A stretch of DNA of 23,077 nucleotides from contig URSF01000034.1 of the NCBI GenBank assembly GCA_900550445.1, forward strand, positions 1 to 23,077, read 5' to 3'. The position numbers and the translations under genes are program-made. The notes beneath the pieces are model-generated. The model ran no database searches. It was not told the DNA's origin and worked only from the letters and a program-made list of their open reading frames with translations. This DNA is from an uncultured Rhodospirillaceae bacterium (lineage in GTDB: Bacteria; Pseudomonadota; Alphaproteobacteria; CAAGCB01; CAG-977). Shown here piece after piece: positions 6,307-14,159 of this stretch. Positions within the stretch are counted from its first letter, which is position 1. Every line of letters begins with the position of its first letter.

Positions 6307-8241
6307 ATGGCTACAGATAAAATTGCTCTTACATCGTCGATGCGTTCCAACCTGCTGAGCTTGAAAAACACGCAGGATTTGCTGGATAAGACGCAAGACC
6401 GTTTGTCCACCGGTTATAAAGTCAACAGCGCGATGGACAATCCTTCTTCGTACTTTACCGCGCAGTCGTTGAATTCGCGCGCCGACGACCTGTCTACTTT
6501 GCTGGACAGCATCGGACAGGCGATTTCGACACTGGAAGTTGCCGATGAAGGCATTACGACTCTGCAAGAATTCGTAGAACAGGCAAAGTCCATCGCGAAC
6601 AGCGCTCGTGATACGGCTAACGTCGCGTCCAAAGCCGTTTCCGAAAACGTTACGTTTAATTCCGCCACCGCAAAAACCGATCTGTTAACGGATATGGTTG
6701 CCAATGCCGCCGCCGGGGATAACTTTACGATCCGTTTGGGCGATGCGACAACGATGGAAGGAACGTCAAACGTTTCCGCCGATCAAACAATGGAACAAAT
6801 CGGTATTAAAGAAAATGCCAAAATTGAAATGATCGTCGGCGATAAAACGTATGAATTTACGTTTACGGCGGCTGCTTCCGGCATTACGGATGCAACTGTT
6901 GATGAAACAACCGGCGTAACAAAGCAGTCTTTCGGTATCGACACAACGTTGGAAGATTTCATGAGCGAAGTCGTCTATACGGTCGGCCGTAAGGTTTTGA
7001 ATGCCGAAGTCAAAGAAGGTAAACTGACGTTTAATACGTTGGATAACTCTTCTTTGGTCATTCGTTCAACAGCTGGTTTCGATTCCGGTAAAACGGCGAC
7101 AGCTGCGACGATTGCAACGGCAACAACGGCAAAATTCGCCGCCGGAGCCAATTCGAACAACACGTCCGTTACGGGTGCGTCTATCGACATCACTGTTAAC
7201 GGCCAGGTTCAAAAAGTTGACATCAGCGAATTCATTGATCCGACAACGGGCGCTTTGAAAGCAGGAACCGATACGGGCGCAACGACGTTGAAAGCCGTTG
7301 TTGAAAAAATCAACTCCACATTGGGGTCAGAAGGCATCGTGGCGCAGGTAAACGGAACGACACTGGAAATCTATAACAGCAATAATACCGGAACCAAGCC
7401 GACAGTTGCTGTTACCGAAGGTGCTCTTTCCGGTGGTGATGACGCAACAAGGATTGATGCTAATGCTGCTGTAACCGAAGGCGCTGCAAAAACATCAACC
7501 AACTTTAACAAAGTTTTCGGTTTTGACGAAGGTTATACCGTAACCATTACCGAAGGCATGACGGTTGAACAGTTCCGTCAGGCCGTTGATGGTCTGGAAG
7601 GTATCTCTGCTGATTTCGACTCTAAAGGCCACATGGTCATTTCGGGCGAACAGGGCGATGATATGGTTCTGGCTGACAGCGGCGACGGCAACTTCATCAG
7701 AAGTTTGTTGGGCGGCAACGTTGTTTCCGCGACGAACGGGTCAAACGAACGCGCTAAATATGCCGAACAGTTCGACGGCGTTTTGGATCAAATCGACCAG
7801 TTGGTTCAGGATACGTCTTACAAAGGCATTAACCTGTTGAACGGCGACGATTTGACGGTTGTGTTCAATGAATCCCGTACCAGTACATTGGAATTGAAAG
7901 GCGTTACCTTCAACTCCACAGGTCTGGGCTTTACGGCGTCCGAAGCCGAATGGAAAGACAACGCAAACATTGACAAATCTTTGGATCAAATCACCAAAGC
8001 GACGTCTTTGCTGCGCGCTCAGGCTTCCGAATTCGGTCAGAACCTGTCAACGGTTCAGATCCGTGAAGACTTTACGGAAAACATGATCAACAACCTGCAG
8101 ACAGGCGCGGACAAACTGACGCTGGCTGACATGAACGAAGAAGCGGCAAATATGCTGGCTCTTCAGACCCGTCAGCAGCTGGGCGTCAACTCTTTGTCCA
8201 TGGCTTCTCAGGCTGCTCAGAGCGTGTTGCAGTTGTTTTAA
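6307..8241 (+). CDS. Flagellin with a long variable centre
   Basis: Structural subunit of the flagellar filament, exported unfolded through the flagellar type III system. The 644 residues have conserved D0/D1 ends: at the N-terminus SMRSNLLSLKNTQDLLDKTQ, DRLSTGYKVNSAMDNPSSYF and QAISTLEVADEGITTLQEF, and at the C-terminus NMINNLQTGADKLTLADMNE and QTRQQLGVNSLSMASQAAQS ending in SVLQLF. The middle (about 130-500) is a large Thr/Ala/Gly-rich insert with at least two flagellin_IN-like modules (about 285-370 and 404-458). No cysteine is visible. It is longer than a typical alphaproteobacterial flagellin. ATG 6307 has AAAAGGAGAAA upstream. A strong terminator follows, so it is a single-gene transcript. 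The usual TLR5 contact residues are replaced (see findings). Confidence 0.97.
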   Translation: MATDKIALTSSMRSNLLSLKNTQDLLDKTQDRLSTGYKVNSAMDNPSSYFTAQSLNSRADDLSTLLDSIGQAISTLEVADEGITTLQEFVEQAKSIANSARDTANVASKAVSENVTFNSATAKTDLLTDMVANAAAGDNFTIRLGDATTMEGTSNVSADQTMEQIGIKENAKIEMIVGDKTYEFTFTAAASGITDATVDETTGVTKQSFGIDTTLEDFMSEVVYTVGRKVLNAEVKEGKLTFNTLDNSSLVIRSTAGFDSGKTATAATIATATTAKFAAGANSNNTSVTGASIDITVNGQVQKVDISEFIDPTTGALKAGTDTGATTLKAVVEKINSTLGSEGIVAQVNGTTLEIYNSNNTGTKPTVAVTEGALSGGDDATRIDANAAVTEGAAKTSTNFNKVFGFDEGYTVTITEGMTVEQFRQAVDGLEGISADFDSKGHMVISGEQGDDMVLADSGDGNFIRSLLGGNVVSATNGSNERAKYAEQFDGVLDQIDQLVQDTSYKGINLLNGDDLTVVFNESRTSTLELKGVTFNSTGLGFTASEAEWKDNANIDKSLDQITKATSLLRAQASEFGQNLSTVQIREDFTENMINNLQTGADKLTLADMNEEAANMLALQTRQQLGVNSLSMASQAAQSVLQLF

Positions 8242-8270
8242 TCCTGAAGAGCAGGAAACTTAATTACGAT

Positions 8271-8301
8271 AAAGGCGGAGTTTTCTCCGCCTTTATTTTT
8301 T
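8271..8301 (+). terminator. Flagellin terminator
   Basis: A perfect 10-bp stem, AAAGGCGGAG (8271-8280) with CTCCGCCTTT (8285-8294), has a TTTT loop and is followed by ATTTTTT. It starts 30 nt after the flagellin stop codon. Confidence 0.95.
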
Positions 8302-8315
8302 AAGAAGAAAACAAT

Positions 8316-9388
8316 CGAAACTGCGAACACGAAGTGTGAAGCAGTCCATTATCAAACCGATCAACAGATTCCGCTTTTGCAGGTACGGACCGATGGATCG
8401 CGTCACTTCGTTCGCGATTTCGATAAGTATATGAAAGAAAAAACCCGAAACTGCGAACACGAAGTGTGAAGCAGTCCATTATCAAACCGATCAACAGATT
8501 CCGCTTTTGCAGGTACGGACCGATGGATCGCGTCACTTCGTTCGCGATTTCGATAAGTATATGAAAGAAAAAACCCGAAACTGCGAACACGAAGTGTGAA
8601 GCAGTCCATTATCAGGTTGCTGTAAACTTCGCATTTTCAAATACAGCCTGGTGGATCGCGTCACTTCGTTCGCGATTTCGATAGACATGTGAAACAAAAA
8701 AAACCGAAACTGCGAACACGAAGTGTGAAGCAGTCCATTATCAAACCGATCAACAGATTCCGCTTTTGCAGGTACGGACCGATGGATCGCGTCACTTCGT
8801 TCGCGATTTCGATAAGTATATGAAAGAAAAAACCCGAAACTGCGAACACGAAGTGTGAAGCAGTCCATTATCAGGTTGCTGTAAACTTCGCATTTTCAAA
8901 TACAGCCTGGTGGATCGCGTCACTTCGTTCGCGATTTCGATAGACATGTGAAACAAAAAAAACCGAAACTGCGAACACGAAGTGTGAAGCAGTCCATTAT
9001 CAGGTTGCTGTAAACTTCGCATTTTCAAATACAGCCTGGTGGATCGCGTCACTTCGTTCGCGATTTCGATAGACATGTGAAACAAAAAAACCGAAACTGC
9101 GAACACGAAGTGTGAAGCAGTCCATTATCAGGCTGCTGTAAACTTCGCATTTTCAAATACAGTCTGGTGGATCGCGTCACTTTGTTCGCGATTTCGATAG
9201 ACATGTGAAACAAAAAAAACCGAAACTGCGAACATGAAATGTGAAGCAGTCCATTATCAGGTTGCTGTAAACTTCGCATTTTCAAATACAGCCTGGTGGA
9301 TCGCGTCACTTCGTTCGCGATTTCGATAGACATGTGAAACAAAAAAACCGAAACTGCAAACACGAAGTGTGAAGCAGTCCACTGTGTC
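8316..9388. repeat. Tandem array of 128-130 bp hairpin units, eight copies plus a partial ninth
   Basis: Units start at 8316, 8446, 8576, 8705, 8835, 8964, 9092 and 9221, with a partial unit from 9349. Each begins CGAAACTGCGAACACGAAGT, which with its continuation forms a hairpin (ACTGC...GCAGT outside, ACAC-GAA-GTGT inside), and later has a second hairpin, ATCGCG-N10-CGCGAT, then TTTCGAT and an A-rich tail. The linker between the hairpins is of two kinds. Type A (units 1, 2, 4) contains AACAGATTCCGCTTTTGCAG. Type B (3, 5, 6, 7, 8) contains GCTGTA...TACAGC, itself a hairpin, and ends GATAGACATGTG rather than GATAAGTATATG. The order A-A-B-A-B-B-B-B looks recombinational. Units 1 and 2 are identical, which points to recent expansion. 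Units of 128-130 bp shift the reading frame, which argues against coding. Confidence 0.95.
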
Positions 9389-9420
9389 GAACTGCACAAA
9401 ATGGATTGCCGCGGCTTTTG
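9349..9420 (+). repeat. Left composite repeat flanking the GIY-YIG gene
   Basis: This holds the start of a ninth array unit (first hairpin, ending GCAGTCC), about 22 nt of different sequence, then ACAAAATGGATTGCCGCGGC and TTTTG. It matches 9880-9952 in the same orientation and order across its length with roughly a dozen differences. It lies 62 bp upstream of the nuclease start codon. Confidence 0.85.
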
Positions 9421-9431
9421 ACCGGAAATTA

Positions 9432-9460
9432 TTGAAAACGTTATAACCTCATATTATCCT
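9432..9460 (+). promoter_or_regulatory. Putative promoter of the GIY-YIG gene
   Basis: TTGAAA (9432-9437), a 17-nt spacer and TATCCT (9455-9460) lie directly after the left composite repeat and 22 nt before the start codon. This suggests that the gene carries its own promoter inside the repeat-bounded segment. Confidence 0.45.
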
Positions 9461-9482
9461 TAACTTAAAGGAGTTATTTAAT

Positions 9483-9776
9483 ATGCCTGCTTATTTTTAT
9501 ATATTATTTAACAGAAAAAATGGAACACTGTATGCTGGGGCGACAACAGACTTAATACGACGCGTTTATGAACATAAACAAAAAGGCGTTGCCGGATTTA
9601 CAAAAAAATACGGCGTTGATAAATTAGGATATTATGAAATTTTTGACGATTTAGAATCCGCTTTTTTTCGCGAAAAACAAATTAAAGCTGGAAATCGGAA
9701 ACGGAAAATTGATTTAATCATGTCGATGAATCCGCAATGGATTGATTTATATGATACATTATTTGAACAGCAATAG
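9483..9776 (+). CDS. Small GIY-YIG nuclease-superfamily protein (YhbQ/UPF0213-like)
   Basis: The 97-residue single-domain protein has the GIY-YIG order: AYFYILFNRKNGTLYAGATT at the N-terminus (the GIY and YIG strands, with YAG in place of YIG at 17-19), DLIRRVYEHKQKGVAGFTKK with the conserved Arg (26/27) and His31, then the catalytic-type Glu64 in FFREKQIKAGNRKRK, and a short C-terminal helix. Family members cut DNA or are presumed to; many of the small ones are uncharacterised. AAAGGAG lies 8-9 nt upstream of ATG 9483. The gene is visibly more AT-rich than polA or flagellin, and it is bracketed by two composite hairpin repeats next to a tandem array of the same modules, which suggests acquisition or mobility. 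Biochemical activity is inferred from the family only. Confidence 0.9.
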   Translation: MPAYFYILFNRKNGTLYAGATTDLIRRVYEHKQKGVAGFTKKYGVDKLGYYEIFDDLESAFFREKQIKAGNRKRKIDLIMSMNPQWIDLYDTLFEQQ

Positions 9777-9827
9777 TTATTTAGCCGAAAGCATCTGAAT
9801 TAAAGTCAGAACAAATAAACAGTTAAT

Positions 9828-9859
9828 GGATTGCCGCGGCCTTCAGCCTCGCAATTTCG
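9828..9859 (+). repeat. Solo REP-like palindrome
   Basis: GGATTGCCGCGGCC followed by TTCAGCC and TCGCAATTTCG forms an imperfect hairpin (ATTGC with GCAAT, GGC with GCC). It starts 52 nt after the nuclease stop codon. It is the best-formed copy of a module also seen, decayed, at 9403-9420 and 9935-9966, and related to the GGATCGCG...CGCGATTTCG hairpin in every array unit. Confidence 0.75.
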
Positions 9860-9879
9860 AAAATGAAAAGAAAAATAAT

Positions 9880-9966
9880 CGAAACTGCGAACATGAAATG
9901 TGAAGCAGTCCGCTGGTATTGGACCGTACAAAATGAGTTGCCGCGGCTTTTGGCTTCACAATTTCG
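9880..9966 (+). repeat. Right composite repeat flanking the GIY-YIG gene
   Basis: It starts with the first array hairpin (ACTGCGAACATGAAATGTGA then AGCAGTCC), continues through about 23 nt resembling the left copy, and ends with GAGTTGCCGCGGCTTTTGGC and TTCACAATTTCG. The portion 9880-9952 is the direct-repeat partner of 9349-9420. It is the last repeat before polA. Note the shared changes (CATGAAATG) with array unit 8. Confidence 0.85.
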
Positions 9967-10048
9967 GAAATAAACGGCCGATCTCTTTCCTTTTGCTGAA
10001 AAACGCTATAAAGTATTTTCCTGTAATTGAAAAAAGGAACATACTCTG

Positions 10049-12826
10049 ATGACCGACAGCCTGAAAAATAAAAAAGTCGTTTTAATTGACGGTTCGGGAT
10101 ATATCTACCGCGCTTATTACGCTTTGCCGCCGATGACCCGCCTGGACGGAAAACCGGTAAATGCGGTTTATGGTTTTTGTTCCATGATGATGAAGCTGTT
10201 AAAAGAAATGCCGGCGGATTATATGGCTGTTGTTTTTGATGCGTCGCGTAAAACGTTTCGTATGGATATTTTTCCTGAGTATAAAGGAACGCGTAAAGAC
10301 GTACCCGAAGATTTAATTCCGCAGTTTCCTTTAATGCGTCAGGCCGTTGATGCGTTCAGTCTGGCGCAGGTCGAAATGGAAGGTTTTGAGGCCGACGATC
10401 TGCTGGCGACATATTCGCGGCTGGCCGGCGAAGAGGGGGCGGAAGTAACGATTGTTTCGGCGGATAAAGATTTAATGCAGCTGGTCGGTTCGGGTGTAAC
10501 GATTTATGATCCGATGAAACAAAAAAACATTGAAGCGGAACAGGTGATTGAAAAATTCGGCGTTACCCCGGACAAAGTCATAGACGTTCAGGCTTTGGCG
10601 GGCGATACGTCCGATAACGTGCCCGGCGTGCGCGGCATTGGCATAAAAACGGCGGCGGCGTTGATTACGGAATACGGCAGTCTGGAAAATCTGCTGGATA
10701 ACCTGTCGTCGATCAAGCAAAACAAACGCCGTGAGATTTTAACGGCCGACGCCGATTTGGCGCGTATTTCAAAGCGTCTGGTATCTTTGGACGCTTTTGC
10801 GCCGGTTGAAAAGCCGCTTTCGTCTTTTTTGCTGCAGGCGCCGCAGATTGAAAAAATGGAATCTTTTTTTCAGGAAATGGGGTTTAAAAGCCTGCTGGCC
10901 AAATTGCCGTCATGGCTTGCTTCGGCGGAAGAAAAGAAAGAAGAAATTTCTTTTCCCGTCATTCGTAAAGTAAAAAAAGAATATAAGTTGATTCAGGACG
11001 CCGCTGAATTGGAAAAGCAGCTGAAAATTGCCGAAGAAAAAGGCTTTTTGGCAATAGATACGGAAACGGATTCCCTGTTGGCGACACAAGCGGAAATGGT
11101 CGGTTTTTCTTTTTGTTTCGAAGAAGGAAAGTCGTTTTATGTTCCTTTGCGCCACCGTCCGCGCAATCCGCAGGCCGATTTGTTCGGAGCGCAGGAGGAA
11201 CAGGAAAAAATCCGCCAGATTCCTTTGGAACAGGCGCTGGCTTTGTTAAAACCCGTTTTGGAAAACAAAGGAATTTTAAAAATAGGGCATAACATAAAAT
11301 TTGACTGGCATGTCCTGGCGAATGAATACGGAACGCTGAATTTGAATCCGATCGAAGACACGATGGTTTTGTCTTATGATTTGGACGGGGCGGCGCATCG
11401 TCACAATATGGACGATCTGGCCGCGTTGTTTCTGGATTACCATACGATAAAATACCGCGACGTCTGCGGTACGGGGCGGGCGAAGATTACTTTTGACAAG
11501 GTCGGGCTGGAAGAAGCTTTGGATTATGCGGCGGAAGACGCGGACATTACTTTACGGCTGTATAATTTTTTTAAAAAACGGCTGGAAAACGAAAAGCTGG
11601 TTGCCTTATATGAAACGATGGACCGCCCGTGCGTCAAAGTGCTGTATGATATGGAACATGCCGGCGTTAAAATCTGTGAAAAGGAATTAAAGCAGCTCAG
11701 CGCGGAATTCGGAGAAAAAATGTCGGCTTTGGAAAAAAAGATTCATAAGGCCGCCGGCGAAGAATTTAATTTGAATTCTCCGATGCAGCTGGGCCGGATT
11801 TTGTTTGAAAAGCTGAATTTGCCCAAAGGCGTTAAAAATTCCAAAACGGGATCATGGGGAACGGAAGCGGCCGTTTTGGAAGAACTGGCCGACGACGGTT
11901 TTTCAATCGCCCGCGATATTCTGGATTACAGACTGTTTATGAAATTGAAAAGCACGTATACCGACGCGCTGCAGGCGCAAATTAACCCGAAAACGCAGCG
12001 TGTGCATACGACGTTTATGCAAACGGTCGCTTCGACGGGGCGTTTGTCTTCCAACGATCCGAATTTACAGAATATTCCGATCAGGCAAGAGGAAGGACGC
12101 GCGATCCGCCGCGCTTTTATCGCCTGCCCCGGCAATAAACTTTTGTCCGCCGACTATTCGCAGATTGAACTGCGCTTAATGGCTCATGTCGCCGACGTTA
12201 AAGGGTTGAAAGAAGCGTTTGCACAGGGGACGGATATTCACGCCGCAACGGCGTCGCAGATTTTCGGTATTCCCGTCGAAGGCATGGATCCCATGGTCCG
12301 CCGCCGCGCAAAAGCAATTAACTTCGGTATTATTTACGGAATTTCCTCTTTTGGTTTGGCTCGTCAGTTGGGCATAGACAGAAAAGAAGCGCAGGATTAT
12401 ATCAACGCTTATTTCGCCCGTTATCCGGAAATCCGCTCTTATATGGAAGAAACGGTTTATTTCGCCCGCTCAAACGGATATGTTTTAACGCCTTTCGGCC
12501 GGAAATGTTCTGTCGGCAGCATTGCCGACCGCAACGCTTCACGCCGCCAGTTCGCCGAACGCGCCGCCATTAACGCGCCGATACAGGGCGGGGCGGCCGA
12601 CATTATTAAAAAAGCTATGCTGCGTTTAACGCCTGCTTTGCAAAAAGCCGGATTGTCCGCGAAATTGCTGTTGCAGGTTCATGACGAACTGATTTTGGAA
12701 ATGCCGGAATCCGAAACGGCGGCTGTCGCCGAAGTGGTGAAGGACGTTATGGAAAACGTCGTTCACCTGTCTGTGCCTCTGATCGCCGAAGTTGGCGTCG
12801 GCGATAATTGGGCTGACGCTCATTAA
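10049..12826 (+). CDS. polA: DNA polymerase I
   Basis: Repair and Okazaki-fragment-processing polymerase of 925 residues with all three activities intact. The 5'-3' exonuclease (about 1-290) shows LIDGSGYIYRAYYA, VVFDASRKTFR, EADDLLAT and VSADKDLMQLV. The 3'-5' exonuclease (about 330-515) keeps its metal ligands in AIDTETDS (D337, E339), GHNIKFDWHVL and YAAEDADIT. The polymerase domain shows motif A SADYSQIELRLMAH (Asp about 702), motif B RRRAKAINFGIIYG and motif C LLQVHDELILE. ATG 10049 has AAAAAGGAA about 8 nt upstream. The gene stands alone, bounded by the hairpin-repeat region upstream and a terminator downstream. It looks normal in length and composition, so the insertion region stops short of it. 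Confidence 0.98.
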   Translation: MTDSLKNKKVVLIDGSGYIYRAYYALPPMTRLDGKPVNAVYGFCSMMMKLLKEMPADYMAVVFDASRKTFRMDIFPEYKGTRKDVPEDLIPQFPLMRQAVDAFSLAQVEMEGFEADDLLATYSRLAGEEGAEVTIVSADKDLMQLVGSGVTIYDPMKQKNIEAEQVIEKFGVTPDKVIDVQALAGDTSDNVPGVRGIGIKTAAALITEYGSLENLLDNLSSIKQNKRREILTADADLARISKRLVSLDAFAPVEKPLSSFLLQAPQIEKMESFFQEMGFKSLLAKLPSWLASAEEKKEEISFPVIRKVKKEYKLIQDAAELEKQLKIAEEKGFLAIDTETDSLLATQAEMVGFSFCFEEGKSFYVPLRHRPRNPQADLFGAQEEQEKIRQIPLEQALALLKPVLENKGILKIGHNIKFDWHVLANEYGTLNLNPIEDTMVLSYDLDGAAHRHNMDDLAALFLDYHTIKYRDVCGTGRAKITFDKVGLEEALDYAAEDADITLRLYNFFKKRLENEKLVALYETMDRPCVKVLYDMEHAGVKICEKELKQLSAEFGEKMSALEKKIHKAAGEEFNLNSPMQLGRILFEKLNLPKGVKNSKTGSWGTEAAVLEELADDGFSIARDILDYRLFMKLKSTYTDALQAQINPKTQRVHTTFMQTVASTGRLSSNDPNLQNIPIRQEEGRAIRRAFIACPGNKLLSADYSQIELRLMAHVADVKGLKEAFAQGTDIHAATASQIFGIPVEGMDPMVRRRAKAINFGIIYGISSFGLARQLGIDRKEAQDYINAYFARYPEIRSYMEETVYFARSNGYVLTPFGRKCSVGSIADRNASRRQFAERAAINAPIQGGAADIIKKAMLRLTPALQKAGLSAKLLLQVHDELILEMPESETAAVAEVVKDVMENVVHLSVPLIAEVGVGDNWADAH

Positions 12827-12835
12827 AGACATGAA

Positions 12836-12870
12836 TAAAAAAAAGCGGGGAATGTCCCCGCTTTTGTTTT
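12836..12870. terminator. Bidirectional terminator between polA and the FadL-type gene
   Basis: The 11-bp stem AAAAGCGGGGA (12841-12851) pairs with TCCCCGCTTTT (12855-12865) around an ATG loop, with further A on the left and GTTTT on the right. It works for both convergent genes and touches the stop codon of the minus-strand gene. Confidence 0.93.
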
Positions 12871-14152
12871 AAAAGTCATACTGGAACTGAACGCCCAGAA
12901 TTTCCGCGTTGATGTCATATTTGACGTCGACGGTTTTATACGGATTGCCGCCCTGCCCGGTTGCGCCGTATCCGTTTCTGGCTTTGTAGGTCGGCAGGTA
13001 CAAATGCGCGTACCCGACGTCGACTTTCACATTTTTGTTGACTTTATAAGTAAAGCCCAAAGACAGCCAGAAGCGGTCGTTATCGGGAATCCGCACCGTG
13101 CGCGTGCCGGCTCCGCGAACCGGAGATTCGTCAAAAGCAACGCCGGCGCGCCATGTCCAGACGTCGTTGTAATACCAGTCAATTCCCAAAGCGGCGGTCC
13201 ACGTGTTTTCCCAGTTGTATTTTGACGTATGGTACCCGAGCGGGCTGGAAGACGTTAACGTGAAATCGTTAAAGTGTTCCCAGCGCGTGTACCGGATTGA
13301 CGCCGAGTATCCGAAATCGCCGCGGCGGTGATATCCTGACAGCAGCCAGTGTTCGGGCAGCCCCGTTACCGTGCCGCCGATCCAGTCGCCGTTTAATATG
13401 GGAACCGGCATTCCTTCAAACGTATGATCGCCTTTTAAAGTATGTTCAACTTCGGTCGACTGCGTTTGATAGGAAAGACCGAAACGTGTGTTTTCATCGG
13501 CTTCGTACATCACGCCGAATCGGCCGTACCAGCCCCAGCCGTCAATGTCGAAATCGCTGAATCCCGTTCCGAATGACGTGTTTGTCATTTTGACGCGGCC
13601 GTAACGGGCGATCAAAGAAGCGCCGACGCTCCACTGATCGTTGATCCGCCAGGCAAGGGACGGGGCGATGTCTATTACTTCCAACTCGGAATCGACGGCC
13701 AGATCGGAACCGAACCAGTCGTCGTCGTATTCGGTGGCCAGCCCGAACGGCGCGTAAACGCCCAAACCGAAACGGAAATCATCGTTGATTGCGTACTGCG
13801 CGAATAAGTTCGGAACGGCGACGGGAATGCTGACGGTTTCTTTACCCGAAGCTGTGCCGCCGGGGCCGGGCGCGCCGGCCTTTTCCGCAAAGCCTTTGAC
13901 ACGCCCGTGCTGCCAGATAACGGCCGCGCCGGCTTGTCCGCCCGTGCCTTTCAGCGTCATGCCGGCAGGGTTGAAAGCGATTGCGGAATAATCGTCGCCG
14001 ACAATTCCCGCGCCCGCATAGGAACGCCCCAACCCGGTCATGGAAAAATCAGTCAGCTGAAAACCGGCAGCGTGTGCCTGTCCGGTCAAAAAGGCGCCTG
14101 CAGAAAAAACGAATGCAAAAATACGTCTGGAGCTTGATATTGAAAAGTTCAT
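12869..14152 (-). CDS. OmpP1/FadL-family outer-membrane channel
   Basis: A 427-residue outer-membrane beta-barrel, in a family that moves long-chain fatty acids or other hydrophobic compounds across the outer membrane. It has a signal peptide cleaved near AHA (26-28), then the family's mature start AGFQLTDFSMTGLGRSYAGA and the NPAGM motif in the hatch region. The remainder alternates aromatic-rich strands (for example WSVGASLIARYGRV, FWLSLGFTYKV) and ends GVQFQYDF with the C-terminal Phe used by the barrel assembly machine. TAGGA about 6 nt upstream supports ATG 14152. The start lies 7 nt from the stop codon of the TetR gene, so the two form an operon and this channel is the likely regulatory target. 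Substrate (fatty acid or aromatic) is not decidable. Confidence 0.93.
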   Translation of the reverse strand: MNFSISSSRRIFAFVFSAGAFLTGQAHAAGFQLTDFSMTGLGRSYAGAGIVGDDYSAIAFNPAGMTLKGTGGQAGAAVIWQHGRVKGFAEKAGAPGPGGTASGKETVSIPVAVPNLFAQYAINDDFRFGLGVYAPFGLATEYDDDWFGSDLAVDSELEVIDIAPSLAWRINDQWSVGASLIARYGRVKMTNTSFGTGFSDFDIDGWGWYGRFGVMYEADENTRFGLSYQTQSTEVEHTLKGDHTFEGMPVPILNGDWIGGTVTGLPEHWLLSGYHRRGDFGYSASIRYTRWEHFNDFTLTSSSPLGYHTSKYNWENTWTAALGIDWYYNDVWTWRAGVAFDESPVRGAGTRTVRIPDNDRFWLSLGFTYKVNKNVKVDVGYAHLYLPTYKARNGYGATGQGGNPYKTVDVKYDINAEILGVQFQYDF

Positions 14153-14159
14153 TGTAATC

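Noticed and set aside
8316..9388. CRISPR array
   Set aside because: The repeated part is the whole 128-130 bp unit, with only two alternating linkers and no unique spacers, and no cas gene is present.
8300..9399. Six overlapping minus-strand reading frames of 62-116 codons across the repeat array
   Set aside because: They are translations of the repeated DNA. Unit lengths of 128-130 bp shift the frame, so the same peptide pieces reappear in different frames; none has a ribosome-binding site or a protein-like composition.
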